DNA of 64,000 bases from assembly GCA_021613335.1 (NCBI GenBank), contig JAJTWR010000431.1:1860001-1924000 (forward strand), in the 5' to 3' direction. Position 1 is the first letter of the stretch; every line of letters begins with the position of its first letter. The notes beneath the pieces are model-generated. The model did not search any database, was not told where the DNA came from, and saw only the letters and a program-made list of their open reading frames with translations. Below are positions 8,731 to 17,709 of this stretch, in pieces. This DNA comes from Whitmania pigra. Lineage: Eukaryota; Annelida; Clitellata; Hirudinida; Haemopidae. Both the position numbers and the translations under genes were made by a program.

Positions 8731-9504
8731 TTACTTGCGAAGGTTTTCTGCGAAAAACGCGTCCATCATCCCGTAGGCCCGAGCGGCGACTTTGGGATTG
8801 TACTCGGCCTGTCCGGCCAGCTTTGCGTCTACGTCGGTGAAGCTGTGGACGGAGTTGCCGAAGGCGACGAGCTGCCAGTCGAGCTTCGCGTCGCGCATCT
8901 CTTTTTCGAACTCGGCGACTTCTGCCGGCGGCACGTAGGGGTCATCCGCGCCGTGGAGGGCGAGGACCGGACCGGTGATGTTTTTGCCGTCGGCCGGCGT
9001 AGGCGAGCTGAGTCCAGCGTGGAAGGTGACAATCGCACCGAGCTTCGCGCCAGCGCGGCCGAGTTCCAAGGCCGAGGTGCCGCCGAAGCAGAACCCAGTG
9101 GCGCCGATTTTTCCGGTGAGCGGCACTTTTTGCGCGAGGAAGGTCTCGTAGGCCTTCATCATGCGCTTTCGCAGCTCGGCGCGGTTGCTCTTGAGGTCGC
9201 CTGCGGCTTTCCCGGCTTCGTCCATATTCTTCGGCCGTTTCCCGACGCCGAACGTATCTGCCACGAAGACCACATAGCCGCGCGAGGCAACGAGGCGCGC
9301 TTGCTGGAGGTTCGCGTCGTTGATGCCGAGCCAGTTGGGTACCAGCACGAGGCCCGGCTTCGGACCAGCCGCGTCGTCGTAAATGAGGACGCCTTCGTAT
9401 TTGTCTGCGCCGATTTGGTAGGGGACGGTCTTGGTGACCATCTTCGCTTGAGCAGTAGTAGCCATAATCATCGCCAATCCCAAGAAGAGTGCAGGAGTTT
9501 TCAT
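8731..9504 (-). CDS. Dienelactone hydrolase family protein, exported
   Basis: A 257-residue alpha/beta hydrolase with an N-terminal signal peptide (MKTPALFLGLAMIMATTAQA). The nucleophile elbow GFCFGG has Cys in place of Ser, as in dienelactone hydrolases; the acid is in HGADDPYVP and the His in GNSVHSF. These enzymes hydrolyse lactones or esters; secretion to the periplasm is predicted from the signal peptide. The gene lies 21 bp upstream of the kinase gene on the same strand and may head the two-component operon. The natural substrate cannot be told from sequence. Confidence 0.85.
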   Translation of the reverse strand: MKTPALFLGLAMIMATTAQAKMVTKTVPYQIGADKYEGVLIYDDAAGPKPGLVLVPNWLGINDANLQQARLVASRGYVVFVADTFGVGKRPKNMDEAGKAAGDLKSNRAELRKRMMKAYETFLAQKVPLTGKIGATGFCFGGTSALELGRAGAKLGAIVTFHAGLSSPTPADGKNITGPVLALHGADDPYVPPAEVAEFEKEMRDAKLDWQLVAFGNSVHSFTDVDAKLAGQAEYNPKVAARAYGMMDAFFAENLRK

Positions 9505-9633
9505 ATGTAGTTGTCGACCTATACCGTACTCATCGGCCCGCGTGCCAGACTCCTAAGGTAGGGAGGTGTCAACTTCTCGCAAGTGAAGGGAGAAAACTGG
9601 CGGGCGCTTTTTTCGCTGGCAGGGTGTCGGTGT

Positions 9634-9945
9634 ATGAAAGCATCCACTATTCGGGGCGAACGGCGAGAAGCCCAGCGACGCCCACTCGTTTTTGAAGTTG
9701 AAGGAGCAGGACAAACCCGGCTGCAGTGCCTAGGCGACGTTTCCGTAACCGGAGCGTGTTTTGCGGCGGACGCTCCTTTCTCCTCCGAGGTCCTCCGCCT
9801 CCGGTTTCAGCTTCCGCCGCAATCGGATTACTACGAGGCTCAAGCCTACGTCGTTGGGCGGCGCGAGGCGAAGGTCGTTGTTTCCTTCACCCACATGGAT
9901 GAAGACGCACGCCTCGCTCTCGCCCAGTGGGTCCACGACCCGTAG
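9634..9945 (+). CDS. Small PilZ-domain protein
   Basis: About 103 residues, a single PilZ domain. The c-di-GMP binding signature is visible: clustered arginines in ERREAQRRPLVF followed about 20 residues later by DVSVTGACF, matching the (D/N)xSxxG motif. I placed the start at the ATG at 9634, which has AGGG 9 nt upstream; an in-frame ATG at 9583 would add 17 residues outside the domain. It is convergent with recA, with only 9 bp between the stops. Its likely role is to pass a c-di-GMP signal to an unidentified partner. Confidence 0.75.
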   Translation: MKASTIRGERREAQRRPLVFEVEGAGQTRLQCLGDVSVTGACFAADAPFSSEVLRLRFQLPPQSDYYEAQAYVVGRREAKVVVSFTHMDEDARLALAQWVHDP

Positions 9946-9954
9946 CGCTGACTC

Positions 9955-11028
9955 TTACTTGACGGCCTTCACCACGCGGGGTCGCTTATCCTCGGCGGCC
10001 TCGGGTTGAGCTACTTCCGGCTCCGGAGCCTTCACCCCGAACTTCGCAAGCACCTGGGATTCGAGTTCGCGGAGTGCTTCCGGGTGCTCCCGGAGGTACT
10101 CTTTGGCGTTTTCTCGGCCCTGGCCGATGCGCTCGCCCTTGAAGGCGAACCAGGAGCCGCTCTTCTCGACGATGCCGTTCTCCGAGGCGAGGTCGATGAG
10201 GTCTCCTTCCTTGCTGATGCCGGTCCCGTACATGATGTCGAACTCCACCTCTTTGAAGGGGGGCGCGACCTTGTTTTTCACGACCTTCACGCGGGTCCGG
10301 CTGCCGATGACGTTGTCGCCGTTCTTAATCGCGCCGATGCGGCGGATGTCGAGGCGCTGCGACGCGTAGAACTTGAGGGCGTTGCCGCCGGTGGTGGTCT
10401 CTGGGTTGCCGAACATCACCCCAATCTTCATGCGGATTTGGTTGATGAAGATGAGGCAGGTTTGGCTCTTCGCCACCGAGCCGGTGAGCTTCCGAAGCGC
10501 CTGGCTCATGAGCCGGGCTTGGATGCCCATGTGTGCGTCGCCCATTTCGCCTTCGAGTTCCGCTTTCGGAACCAGGGCGGCGACCGAGTCGACCACCAGC
10601 ACGTCGACAGCGTTGGAGCGGACCAGCATGTCGGCGATTTCGAGCGCTTGCTCGCCGGTGTCCGGCTGCGAGAGGAGGAGGTCGTCGGTGCGCACGCCGA
10701 GCTTCCGCGCGTAGCCGACGTCGAGCGCGTGCTCGGCATCGATGTAGCTGCAGATGCCGCCGCGCTTCTGGGCTTCTGCGACGATGTGGAGGCAGAGCGT
10801 CGTTTTTCCGGAAGACTCAGGTCCGTAGATCTCGACGATCCGTCCGCGCGGGACTCCGCCGATGCCGAGCGCGATGTCGAGGGAGACGGCGCCGGTGGGG
10901 ATGGCACCGATATCTTTCGACAAGGGCTCGTCGTTGCCGAGCCGCATGATGGAGCCTTTGCCAAACTGCCTTTCGACAGCCTGCAACGCGATGTCTATGG
11001 CCTTTTCTTTCTCTGGATTCGTGGTCAT
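9955..11028 (-). CDS. recA: Recombinase RecA
   Basis: A full-length 357-residue RecA. The N-terminal [20 protein letters not shown], Walker [10 protein letters not shown] (about residue 66), the loop EHALDVGYA, Walker [11 protein letters not shown], the [10 protein letters not shown] segment and the L2 loop [10 protein letters not shown] are all present and intact. RecA forms ATP-dependent filaments on single-stranded DNA, drives homologous recombination and stimulates LexA self-cleavage. AAGGGA lies 6 nt before the ATG. A LexA-type operator sits about 75-90 bp upstream, so SOS control is expected. Confidence 0.98.
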   Translation of the reverse strand: MTTNPEKEKAIDIALQAVERQFGKGSIMRLGNDEPLSKDIGAIPTGAVSLDIALGIGGVPRGRIVEIYGPESSGKTTLCLHIVAEAQKRGGICSYIDAEHALDVGYARKLGVRTDDLLLSQPDTGEQALEIADMLVRSNAVDVLVVDSVAALVPKAELEGEMGDAHMGIQARLMSQALRKLTGSVAKSQTCLIFINQIRMKIGVMFGNPETTTGGNALKFYASQRLDIRRIGAIKNGDNVIGSRTRVKVVKNKVAPPFKEVEFDIMYGTGISKEGDLIDLASENGIVEKSGSWFAFKGERIGQGRENAKEYLREHPEALRELESQVLAKFGVKAPEPEVAQPEAAEDKRPRVVKAVK

Positions 11029-11092
11029 CGTTCGTCCCTTTATTGCCGCAATGAGTGTGAGATTCGTCTTGCTCTCTTGGCTCCAACTTCAG

Positions 11093-11123
11093 AGCATAAT
11101 CACTGAACATCCGTATAGCGCAA
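11093..11123 (-). promoter_or_regulatory. recA promoter with LexA box
   Basis: Read on the minus strand, positions 11118-11102 give CTATACGGATGTTCAGT. This matches 14 of 17 positions of the LexA operator described for Myxococcus xanthus (CTRHAMRYBYGTTCAGS), including the whole GTTCAG half. A -35-like TTGCGC (11123-11118) and a -10-like TTATGC (11099-11094), 18 bp apart, flank the box, so LexA would sit directly between the promoter elements. The promoter assignment is inference; the motif match is seen in the sequence. Confidence 0.65.
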
Positions 11124-11443
11124 CTTCTATTCTCGGTATAGCGCGCCGGTCTGACATTGCCCCTGCCACCCTGTCACTCCCTGCAGGACGTAGGCCATAA
11201 AAAAAGGCACCGGCATAGGAGTCTGACGTAACTGCCCGGAACCCCAGCCACGCCACCGGACATGCAGGTCTGCATCCGGCGGCCCGGAGAGTGAGGTCAC
11301 GCGGCGAGCCACGAGGCGGGAAGAAGGGCGAGTTGCCAAGGGGAAGTCGAAACAGCGGCACCGCCTCCAGCGAGCGGACGCCGTTTGCTGCCATCTCACA
11401 TCTCGGCTACACTTTGTGGTCTCGTCTCGAGAAGAAAACCAAG
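11124..11443. other. Intergenic stretch between recA promoter and antitoxin gene
   Basis: About 320 bp without a supported gene. An A-run (positions about 11198-11205) follows the sequence GACGTAGGCC, but no strong stem precedes it. Open frames on the minus strand here are compositionally unlike coding sequence and have no recognisable motif. Confidence 0.35.
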
Positions 11444-11647
11444 ATGCTTGCCATCCAATTGCCACCAGATGCTGAGTCGCGCCTTGAGTCCATTGCCAGG
11501 ACCAAAGGATGTACGCTCGACGAGTACATCCGGGAAATCGTGCTGACTGCTCTCGAGGACGCCGAGGACATTGCCGACGCCGAGGAGGCCCTTGCGGATT
11601 TGCGGGCTGAGCGGCTGAAAGTAATACCCGACGAAAAGTTGCCTTGA
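11444..11647 (+). CDS. RelB-like (DUF6290-type) ribbon-helix-helix antitoxin
   Basis: A 67-residue protein, MLAIQLPPDAESRLESIARTK..., with the short N-terminal beta strand and two helices of a ribbon-helix-helix fold, then a long acidic helix (ALEDAEDIADAEEALADLRAERLK), as in the RelB/DUF6290 antitoxins. The frame is open further upstream, but the upstream residues are not family-like, and this ATG begins the conserved strand. It should bind its own promoter and neutralise a RelE-type partner; the next gene is a broken remnant of such a toxin, so this antitoxin is orphaned at this locus. Confidence 0.75.
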   Translation: MLAIQLPPDAESRLESIARTKGCTLDEYIREIVLTALEDAEDIADAEEALADLRAERLKVIPDEKLP

Positions 11648-11672
11648 TTACGCCCCACACTGAGCCACAAAA

Positions 11673-11777
11673 GTGAAGTGGCAGCTCTCGTGGACAGATA
11701 AGGCGGTAGCCCAGCTTGCGAAACTCAACAAACAAGTAGCCATATTGGCCATTGGGCTGCTGGCAAGGAAACACTAG
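11673..11777 (+). pseudogene. Truncated RelE-type toxin remnant
   Basis: A 34-codon open frame starting GTG at 11673, 25 bp after the antitoxin stop. Its first residues (WTDKAVAQLAKLNKQV) match the N-terminal helix region of RelE/ParE-family toxins, which are normally about 85-95 residues and carry their catalytic basic residues in the C-terminal half. Here the family similarity stops after about 23 residues and a stop codon follows. No frame downstream continues the family pattern, so the rest is deleted rather than merely frameshifted. It cannot encode an active toxin. Confidence 0.6.
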
Positions 11778-11835
11778 TAATCCGCAAAGGGTCCCGAGGA
11801 ATTACCTCGGGCCCCGATGCCGATTCGAAGCTCAC

Positions 11836-12270
11836 TTATGCCTCGACTTTTACTTTCAACGAGCGGGCGGAAGCCGCTTCCTTCTTCGGCAGAAGCACCT
11901 TCAACACTCCGTGCTTGAAGGTCGCCTCAGGCGTGGTCCCGTCCAGTTGGGTGGGCAGGGTGAAGGAACGAGAGAACTTCCCGATACGTCGCTCTCGCCG
12001 TACCCAGCCCTTCTCCTCCGCGGCATGGACCTCAACCCGCTCTGCCGAGACGGTGAGGACATTGCCATCGACGTTGACCGCGATTTTCTCAGGGTCTACG
12101 CCCGGAAGGTCCAAGTGCAGGGTGACCGCCTTGTCCGTTTCGATGATGTCCACCGGGGGAGTGAGTTCGGTAGCACTGTTACGAAGACCGTACGGTGCCG
12201 AAAAATCACGCCAGAATTCATCTAAGTCCCGGAAGAAAACAGGCATATTGTTAAATCTCGCTAACGTCAT
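11836..12270 (-). CDS. hsp20: Hsp20/alpha-crystallin small heat-shock protein
   Basis: A 144-residue small chaperone. The alpha-crystallin domain spans about residues 37-130, with PPVDIIETDKAVTLHLDLPG at its start, GNVLTVSAER in the middle, and the conserved FKHGVLKVLLPK (A-x-x-x-n-GVL motif) at its end. A near-perfect AAGGAGAG lies 5 nt before the ATG at 12270, so the longer open frame upstream is not used. Such proteins hold unfolding proteins as oligomers in the cytoplasm. It is divergent from an XRE-cupin regulator gene that may control it. Confidence 0.95.
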   Translation of the reverse strand: MTLARFNNMPVFFRDLDEFWRDFSAPYGLRNSATELTPPVDIIETDKAVTLHLDLPGVDPEKIAVNVDGNVLTVSAERVEVHAAEEKGWVRRERRIGKFSRSFTLPTQLDGTTPEATFKHGVLKVLLPKKEAASARSLKVKVEA

Positions 12271-12330
12271 TTTTGCTCTCCTTTCGTGCTGTCGCACTGT
12301 TGCATTCAACTTCTTCCCAACCAATCTGCG

Positions 12331-12352
12331 ACAGGATCCGGCGCTGTCAAGC
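12331..12352 (-). promoter_or_regulatory. Candidate hsp20 promoter and operator
   Basis: On the minus strand a TTGACA (12352-12347) is the only good -35 in the 115-bp divergent spacer; the matching -10 about 17 bp later (AGATTG) is poor. The same site contains the dyad GACAG-N9-CTGTC (12331-12349), overlapping the -35. The divergent XRE-cupin regulator is an obvious candidate to bind it, by inference from position only. Confidence 0.35.
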
Positions 12353-12385
12353 GAGCCTCCGAAAGGACTTTTGTGAGGAGCATGC

Positions 12386-12982
12386 ATGAAAGCAAAGAAT
12401 GAGCGGCGCGAATCGGTGGAGGGACCGGCAGTCGGAGAGAACCTCCGGCGCCTGCGCACCGAACGCAAGCTCTCCTTGGAAAAGCTCGCCGGTGCCGCCG
12501 GCGTCTCCCGAGCGATGCTCGGCCAAATCGAGACCGGCCAGAGCACGCCGACCATCAAACTGCTGTGGAAGATATCCGCGGCCCTGCGCGTTCCGTTCTC
12601 GGCGCTCCTCTCCGACGCGCCGAGCATGCGCACCCAACTGCTCCCCGCAACCCAAGCCCGACGGCTCACCTCGCACGACGGACGCTTCACCTCCCGCGCG
12701 CTCTTTCCGCCGTACCGCGCACGCGGCGTCGAGTTCTACGAGCTGACCCTCGCGACCGGCGGCGAGGAGCACGCCGAAGCGCACCCCCCGGGGACAACCG
12801 AAAACCTCGTCGTCTCCCGCGGCTCCATTGAGATTGAACTCGGCGGCAAAGGCCACAAGCTCCAAGCCGGCGATGCGATTTTCTTCGAGTCGGATGTCCC
12901 GCACATCTATCGAAATGTCGGAGCCTCCGCGGCGGTGATGTACCTCGTCATGACCTACGCCCCAGAGCTGCGCGCTCCCTAA
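12386..12982 (+). CDS. XRE-family transcriptional regulator with C-terminal cupin domain
   Basis: A 198-residue regulator. Residues about 18-72 are a helix-turn-helix of the XRE type (GENLRRLRTERKLSLEKLA...VSRAMLGQIETGQSTPTIKLLWKIS). Residues about 110-190 form a small cupin barrel (HPPGTTENLVVSRG, LQAGDAIFFESDVPHIYRN). Proteins of this class usually sense a small ligand with the cupin and control adjacent or metabolic genes. Divergent from hsp20, with the ABC-F gene 50 bp downstream on the same strand. Ligand unknown. Confidence 0.9.
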   Translation: MKAKNERRESVEGPAVGENLRRLRTERKLSLEKLAGAAGVSRAMLGQIETGQSTPTIKLLWKISAALRVPFSALLSDAPSMRTQLLPATQARRLTSHDGRFTSRALFPPYRARGVEFYELTLATGGEEHAEAHPPGTTENLVVSRGSIEIELGGKGHKLQAGDAIFFESDVPHIYRNVGASAAVMYLVMTYAPELRAP

Positions 12983-13032
12983 GGCGCGCGATTCTCGTCG
13001 CAAATCGCAAAAATCAGGTAAAGGCGCGCCTC

Positions 13033-14652
13033 ATGGCGTCGTTCACCATCGTCAATGTCTCAAAGGGCTTCGGCTCGAAGCGCCTCTTCGAGAACGTCAA
13101 TGTCGCGTTTTCCGCGGGGCACCGCTACGGCCTCACCGGGCCCAACGGCGCCGGGAAGTCGACCTTCATGCGCATCCTCGCGAAGGACGAAGACCCGGAC
13201 ACCGGCGACATCTCGCGCCCCAAGCGCCTCGGCATTCTCCGTCAGGACCATTTCCGCTACGAGGACATCCGCGTCCTCGACGTCGTGCTCATGGGCAATG
13301 AGCCGCTGTGGGCGGCCCTGCACGAGAAGGAAACCCTCCTCGCGAAGCACGAGCTGAACGACGACGACGGCCACCGCCTCGCCGACCTCGAAACCATCAT
13401 CGCCGAAGAAGACGGCTACACCGCCGACTCGGGCGCCGCCGCGCTCCTCGACGGCCTCGGCATCCCCTCCGAACTCCACTTCGGAAAAATGTCGGAGCTC
13501 ACCGGCGGCCTGAAGCTCCGGGTGCTCCTCGCCCAGGCGCTCTTCGGGAAACCCGAAGGACTCCTCCTCGACGAGCCGACCAACAACCTCGACCTCGAAT
13601 CTATCCGCTGGCTCGAAGGCTTCCTCCACGAGTTCGAAGGCGTGCTCATCACCATTAGCCACGACCGGCACTTCCTCAACTCCATCTGCACCCACATCGC
13701 CGACATCGACTACGAGACCATCATCATCTACCCCGGCGACTACGACGACATGGTCCGCCAAAAAGTCGAAGTGCGCGCGCGCATCGAAGCGACGAACGCC
13801 GAGAAGACAAAGAAGGTCGCCCAGTTGAACGAGTTCATTGCTCGCTTCTCCGCGGGCACTCGCGCAAGCCAAGTGCAGAGCCGCAAGAACCAACTCCAAA
13901 AGCTGAAGCTCGAAGACATCAAGCGCAGCAATATTGCCCGCCCGTACATCAAGTTCGAGCAGCGCGCCCCGAGTGGCAAGCAGACCCTCGAAATCAAGGG
14001 CGTCAGCAAGTCGTACGAGGGCAGGGTGGTCATCCCGCCGTTTTCGGCCCTCGTCACCCGCGGGGAGAAAATCTGCGTCATCGGCCGCAACGGCGCCGGG
14101 AAGTCCACCCTCGTGAAGCTCATCGCCCACGCGGAGACGCCCGACGAAGGCTCAGTGCGCCACGGGCACAACGCGACGCTCGGCTACATGCCGCAGGACC
14201 ACCACGGGCTGATTCCGCCAGGGCGCACGGTGTTCGACTGGCTGCGCGACCTCGACAACAAACTCTCCAACGAAGAAATCTCGGGCCTGCTCGGCCGCAT
14301 GTTGTTCTCCGGCGAAGAGCGCCTCAAGTCGACGACCACCCTCTCCGGCGGTGAGACGGTGCGCTCGCTCATGTGCCAGCTCATGATCCGCAAGGACAAC
14401 GTCCTCATCCTCGACGAGCCCACAAACCACCTCGACCTCGAATCCATCGGCGCCCTCGCCGAGGGCCTCGCCCGCTATGAGGGAACGGTGATTGTGGTGA
14501 CCCACGACCAGGAACTCATCTCCGAAGTCGCACCCGCATCTGGGTCCCCGGCGCAGGTAAGCCGGTGCTTGATTTCCCGGGCACCTTCCAGGAACTGCTC
14601 GTGCGGCACCCAGAAGTCGCCTCGCACTAACGGCTCGCCACAGTGGTTTTGA
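13033..14652 (+). CDS. ABC-F family ATPase, C-terminus altered by a frameshift
   Basis: A soluble protein with two ABC domains and no membrane segment: Walker A GPNGAGKST (about residue 37) and GRNGAGKST (about 350), signatures LTGGLKLRVLLAQ and LSGGETVRSLM, and Walker B followed by DEPTNNLD and DEPTNHLD, joined by a charged ~80-residue linker. ABC-F proteins act on the ribosome E site. The family sequence ends abruptly after THDQELISEVA: from nt about 14530 the conserved C-terminal 33 codons continue in another frame (14532-14630, ending TAA), so one base is missing here relative to relatives. The annotated last 40 residues are therefore out of frame. Start ATG at 13033. Confidence 0.85.
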   Translation: MASFTIVNVSKGFGSKRLFENVNVAFSAGHRYGLTGPNGAGKSTFMRILAKDEDPDTGDISRPKRLGILRQDHFRYEDIRVLDVVLMGNEPLWAALHEKETLLAKHELNDDDGHRLADLETIIAEEDGYTADSGAAALLDGLGIPSELHFGKMSELTGGLKLRVLLAQALFGKPEGLLLDEPTNNLDLESIRWLEGFLHEFEGVLITISHDRHFLNSICTHIADIDYETIIIYPGDYDDMVRQKVEVRARIEATNAEKTKKVAQLNEFIARFSAGTRASQVQSRKNQLQKLKLEDIKRSNIARPYIKFEQRAPSGKQTLEIKGVSKSYEGRVVIPPFSALVTRGEKICVIGRNGAGKSTLVKLIAHAETPDEGSVRHGHNATLGYMPQDHHGLIPPGRTVFDWLRDLDNKLSNEEISGLLGRMLFSGEERLKSTTTLSGGETVRSLMCQLMIRKDNVLILDEPTNHLDLESIGALAEGLARYEGTVIVVTHDQELISEVAPASGSPAQVSRCLISRAPSRNCSCGTQKSPRTNGSPQWF

Positions 14653-14950
14653 CCGAATTCCGATCCAAAGGACTTCGGCGCTCCCCCATTGCGTACTCGT
14701 TATGAGTGCGCAATGAGTATCGAGCGCGATCTACAGTGAAGCAGTTGGACTTTGACCGCTATTGAGCATTGCCTGCTGGACCCATCTCGTCATTCCGGGT
14801 TCCATATCCACCGGCCATTGCGACAGACAATTCTTATAGAATCTAATCAGGTACGAACGGTCATCACCAAATAATGGGATGGGAGTAGATTAGGATTTGG
14901 ATTAAAACTTCACGCCACCAGCCAACGCTCGAATTATTACAATAATAGAT
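14653..14950. other. Intergenic region before the M16 peptidase gene
   Basis: Almost 300 bp with no supported gene. GC falls sharply from about 14820 onwards, marking the entry into the AT-richer peptidase gene. No repeat or RNA signature seen. Confidence 0.35.
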
Positions 14951-17698
14951 ATGAACCGATACATTCTTTTGAGCATTTTGATCGTCTCCGAGGCGATCGC
15001 AGCTACGCCGATGAGCCCGCCCCAGAAATTTGGTGGCGCGACCATTACCGGGAACGTCGAAGGCGTGCTGGAGTACACTTGGCCAAATGGATTTAGGGCG
15101 GTACTACTTCCCGATGTCGCCAAGGCAACCATTCATGTCAATATGATAGTGCTGGTTGGCTCTCGCCATGAGCGCTACGGTGAGCATGGGATCTCACACC
15201 TTATCGAACACATGCTTTTCAGGAGCACGAACCGCATTGAATCTATCAAAGGAGAACTCACGAAGATTGGGGGGCGGGTGCGAGGAAATACAGCGCCAGA
15301 TAAAACGATGTACTCAACAGAATTCTTGGCATCTGCAGAAAAGCTGAATCGAGTAATCGACCTGGAGGCAAGTCGACTACGCGCAGCTATCTTCTCGCAG
15401 GAAGCGCTCAAGCGCGAAATTAATGTTGTGATCAACGAGATCGAACAGAAACAAAGTTTCCCCGAATGGAGGCTTGGTGAGCCAATCATGGCAACAGCTT
15501 TCCTGTGGCATAACTATGGCAAGTCGGAAGTCGGAACCGAATCAGACCTTGAGAATACAACTCGGCAACAAGTACTCGCATGGTATGAGACCTACTACCA
15601 GCCAGACAATACAGTGATGTTCATTTCTGGAAAATTTGAATTAAGCAAGGTGCTTTCAAAGCTTGATAAAACCTTCGGTAGCCTGCCTCGTCCCAAGCGC
15701 GTACTCCCCAAAACACGCACAAGAGAGCCTGCCCAGACCGGCGAGCGCTCGGTCGTGGAGCGTGGTGTCGGCGGTGCACCAATGATAACGGTCTACTACC
15801 ATGGCCCTGCGCTTTCTCATCCAGATGCTGCGGCATTCAGCTTGCTGGATTCATTATTCCATCACGCCCGGTATGGCCGTCTCGACCAGGCTCTTGTAGC
15901 CACTGATAAGGCTAGCGGTGTTTATTGTTTAGTATTTTTGGGGTATGAGCCTGGTGGCATAATATGTGACGCTACTTTCAGGCCGAAACAAGATGTTCAG
16001 GTGGCAAAAGAAAACTTTCTGGCGACTCTTGAACAATCAAAACCCTTCGATAATGAAGAAGTGAGTCGAGCCAAGCGAGATGCATTGGGCGCTATTCAGA
16101 GTGAACAGTTTGATGTCCATGCTCTCAACTCGAAGCTTGCGAGCTTTGCAGCCTCTGACTGGCGATATTATTTTCTGATGCGAGATAAGATTGAACTGCT
16201 GAACGAGGAGGATGTTAATCGTGTTGCCCGTAAGTACCTAGTTGGGACAAACCGCACGATGGGAGAATACGTGCCAACTGATGCTCCGGCGCAAGCATCT
16301 ATTGGTCCACGCGCTGAAAACCCCAGCGAAGAAGTTCGGGGCTATATTGGTAGAACGGGAAAAAGTGTGAACAAGGTAGGACAGACATCTGACTTCTCGC
16401 TAGCAAACGTCGAATCACGCATAACTCGTGGTGTGCTGTCCACCGGCACAAAGTACGCCTTTCTTCCAAAGAAAACCCCAGGGGAATCCGTCACGATGGT
16501 AGCAAAGTTTTACTTCGGCTCCGAGGCTTCACTTGCAAACCACAGAGTCGACATGGCCAACGCGATTGCAATATTGGACCGGGGAACAACTCAACGAAAC
16601 CGCAATGAATTTCAAGGCGAGCTCTCACACTTGAATGCTGAATTGAATGTGGGTGTCTCTAACCAAACGCTTACGATCAATCTTCGAGTTCCCCGAGGCA
16701 ACCTTGAGAAGGCAATGGCCCTTGTAGGCGAGATGCTCCGTACCCCAGCCTTTGATGCGAAAGAGTTCACGGCCTCGGTCAACGCACGCATTGCTTATCA
16801 CAATACGGTACGCGAAGAGCGGATGGATGGTAGGCGTATCGTAGTTATACCCGCGCTCTATCCTCGAGACCCACGTCATTACCTGTATATGCCCCGACAT
16901 GCAGAAGAGGTGGGGGATGAACTAAAAAGCAGTTCGGTTGATAATGCAAAGCGTGTCTATTATTCATTTATTGGCCCGGAATATGCAAGCATAGCTTTCG
17001 TCGGAGATTTTGATGCTGAAACGGTAAGAGCACAACTGGAAGCAATCTTCAAAGGATGGACCGCACCTGAGAAATACGTGAAAATCCCACTTCCGTACCA
17101 TCCGACAAAGGCCGACGAACAGGTCATCATGGTGCCGAATAAATCCGTGGCCTATGCCTACTTTGCGACTACGCTCTCTCTGTCTGACGGGTCTAGAGAC
17201 TTTCCCCACTTGGAACTTGCAAACTACATGCTTGGAGGTGGATTCTTAGCTGGGCGACTCCCCATGCGTCTGAGGGAAAAAGAAGGCTTAAGTTATGCCG
17301 TAAAAACGAGCATTTGGACAGAGCCTGGCGATGAAAGCTCTTCGTTCGTGGCAGCTGCGACCTTTAGCCCGAAAAACTGGCATCGTTTGAAATCGGTCTT
17401 CAAAGAGGAATTGGAACAGGCCACTAGCCAAGGATTTTCCGAAGCAGAATTACAAAATGCCAAAGAGGGCTTGCTGGAATCCCGACGTTTGGCATTTTCG
17501 GACGACGGATATACGGCAAATAAGATTGCCGAGTGCGCGGCATTTCACAGGACTCTTGCATTCGAGATCGACTTTGAACAAGCCATTAAAAAGGCAACCC
17601 TTGCCGAAGTCAACTCAGCCTTGGCTAAGTACATCAACTACCAGTCGATGATCTCGATATCGATAGGAGATTTCGCGAATGGAGCCACCGCGAAGTAG
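14951..17698 (+). CDS. M16-family zinc peptidase, two-module, exported
   Basis: A 915-residue protein with an N-terminal signal peptide (MNRYILLSILIVSEAIA). The inverted zinc motif HLIEH in GISHLIEHMLF (about residue 84) identifies the active M16 module, with the downstream helix bearing the third ligand (EINVVINEIEQ). The second half, from about residue 490, is a second M16-like module with the C-terminal R/Y-type region (LREKEGLSYAVKTSIW), which is typically inactive. Periplasmic processing or degradation of peptides is likely. Codon use and base composition are noticeably AT-richer than the flanking ABC-F and MFS genes, hinting at transfer. Confidence 0.88.
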   Translation: MNRYILLSILIVSEAIAATPMSPPQKFGGATITGNVEGVLEYTWPNGFRAVLLPDVAKATIHVNMIVLVGSRHERYGEHGISHLIEHMLFRSTNRIESIKGELTKIGGRVRGNTAPDKTMYSTEFLASAEKLNRVIDLEASRLRAAIFSQEALKREINVVINEIEQKQSFPEWRLGEPIMATAFLWHNYGKSEVGTESDLENTTRQQVLAWYETYYQPDNTVMFISGKFELSKVLSKLDKTFGSLPRPKRVLPKTRTREPAQTGERSVVERGVGGAPMITVYYHGPALSHPDAAAFSLLDSLFHHARYGRLDQALVATDKASGVYCLVFLGYEPGGIICDATFRPKQDVQVAKENFLATLEQSKPFDNEEVSRAKRDALGAIQSEQFDVHALNSKLASFAASDWRYYFLMRDKIELLNEEDVNRVARKYLVGTNRTMGEYVPTDAPAQASIGPRAENPSEEVRGYIGRTGKSVNKVGQTSDFSLANVESRITRGVLSTGTKYAFLPKKTPGESVTMVAKFYFGSEASLANHRVDMANAIAILDRGTTQRNRNEFQGELSHLNAELNVGVSNQTLTINLRVPRGNLEKAMALVGEMLRTPAFDAKEFTASVNARIAYHNTVREERMDGRRIVVIPALYPRDPRHYLYMPRHAEEVGDELKSSSVDNAKRVYYSFIGPEYASIAFVGDFDAETVRAQLEAIFKGWTAPEKYVKIPLPYHPTKADEQVIMVPNKSVAYAYFATTLSLSDGSRDFPHLELANYMLGGGFLAGRLPMRLREKEGLSYAVKTSIWTEPGDESSSFVAAATFSPKNWHRLKSVFKEELEQATSQGFSEAELQNAKEGLLESRRLAFSDDGYTANKIAECAAFHRTLAFEIDFEQAIKKATLAEVNSALAKYINYQSMISISIGDFANGATAK

Positions 17699-17709
17699 AT
17701 CTTCAAGAG

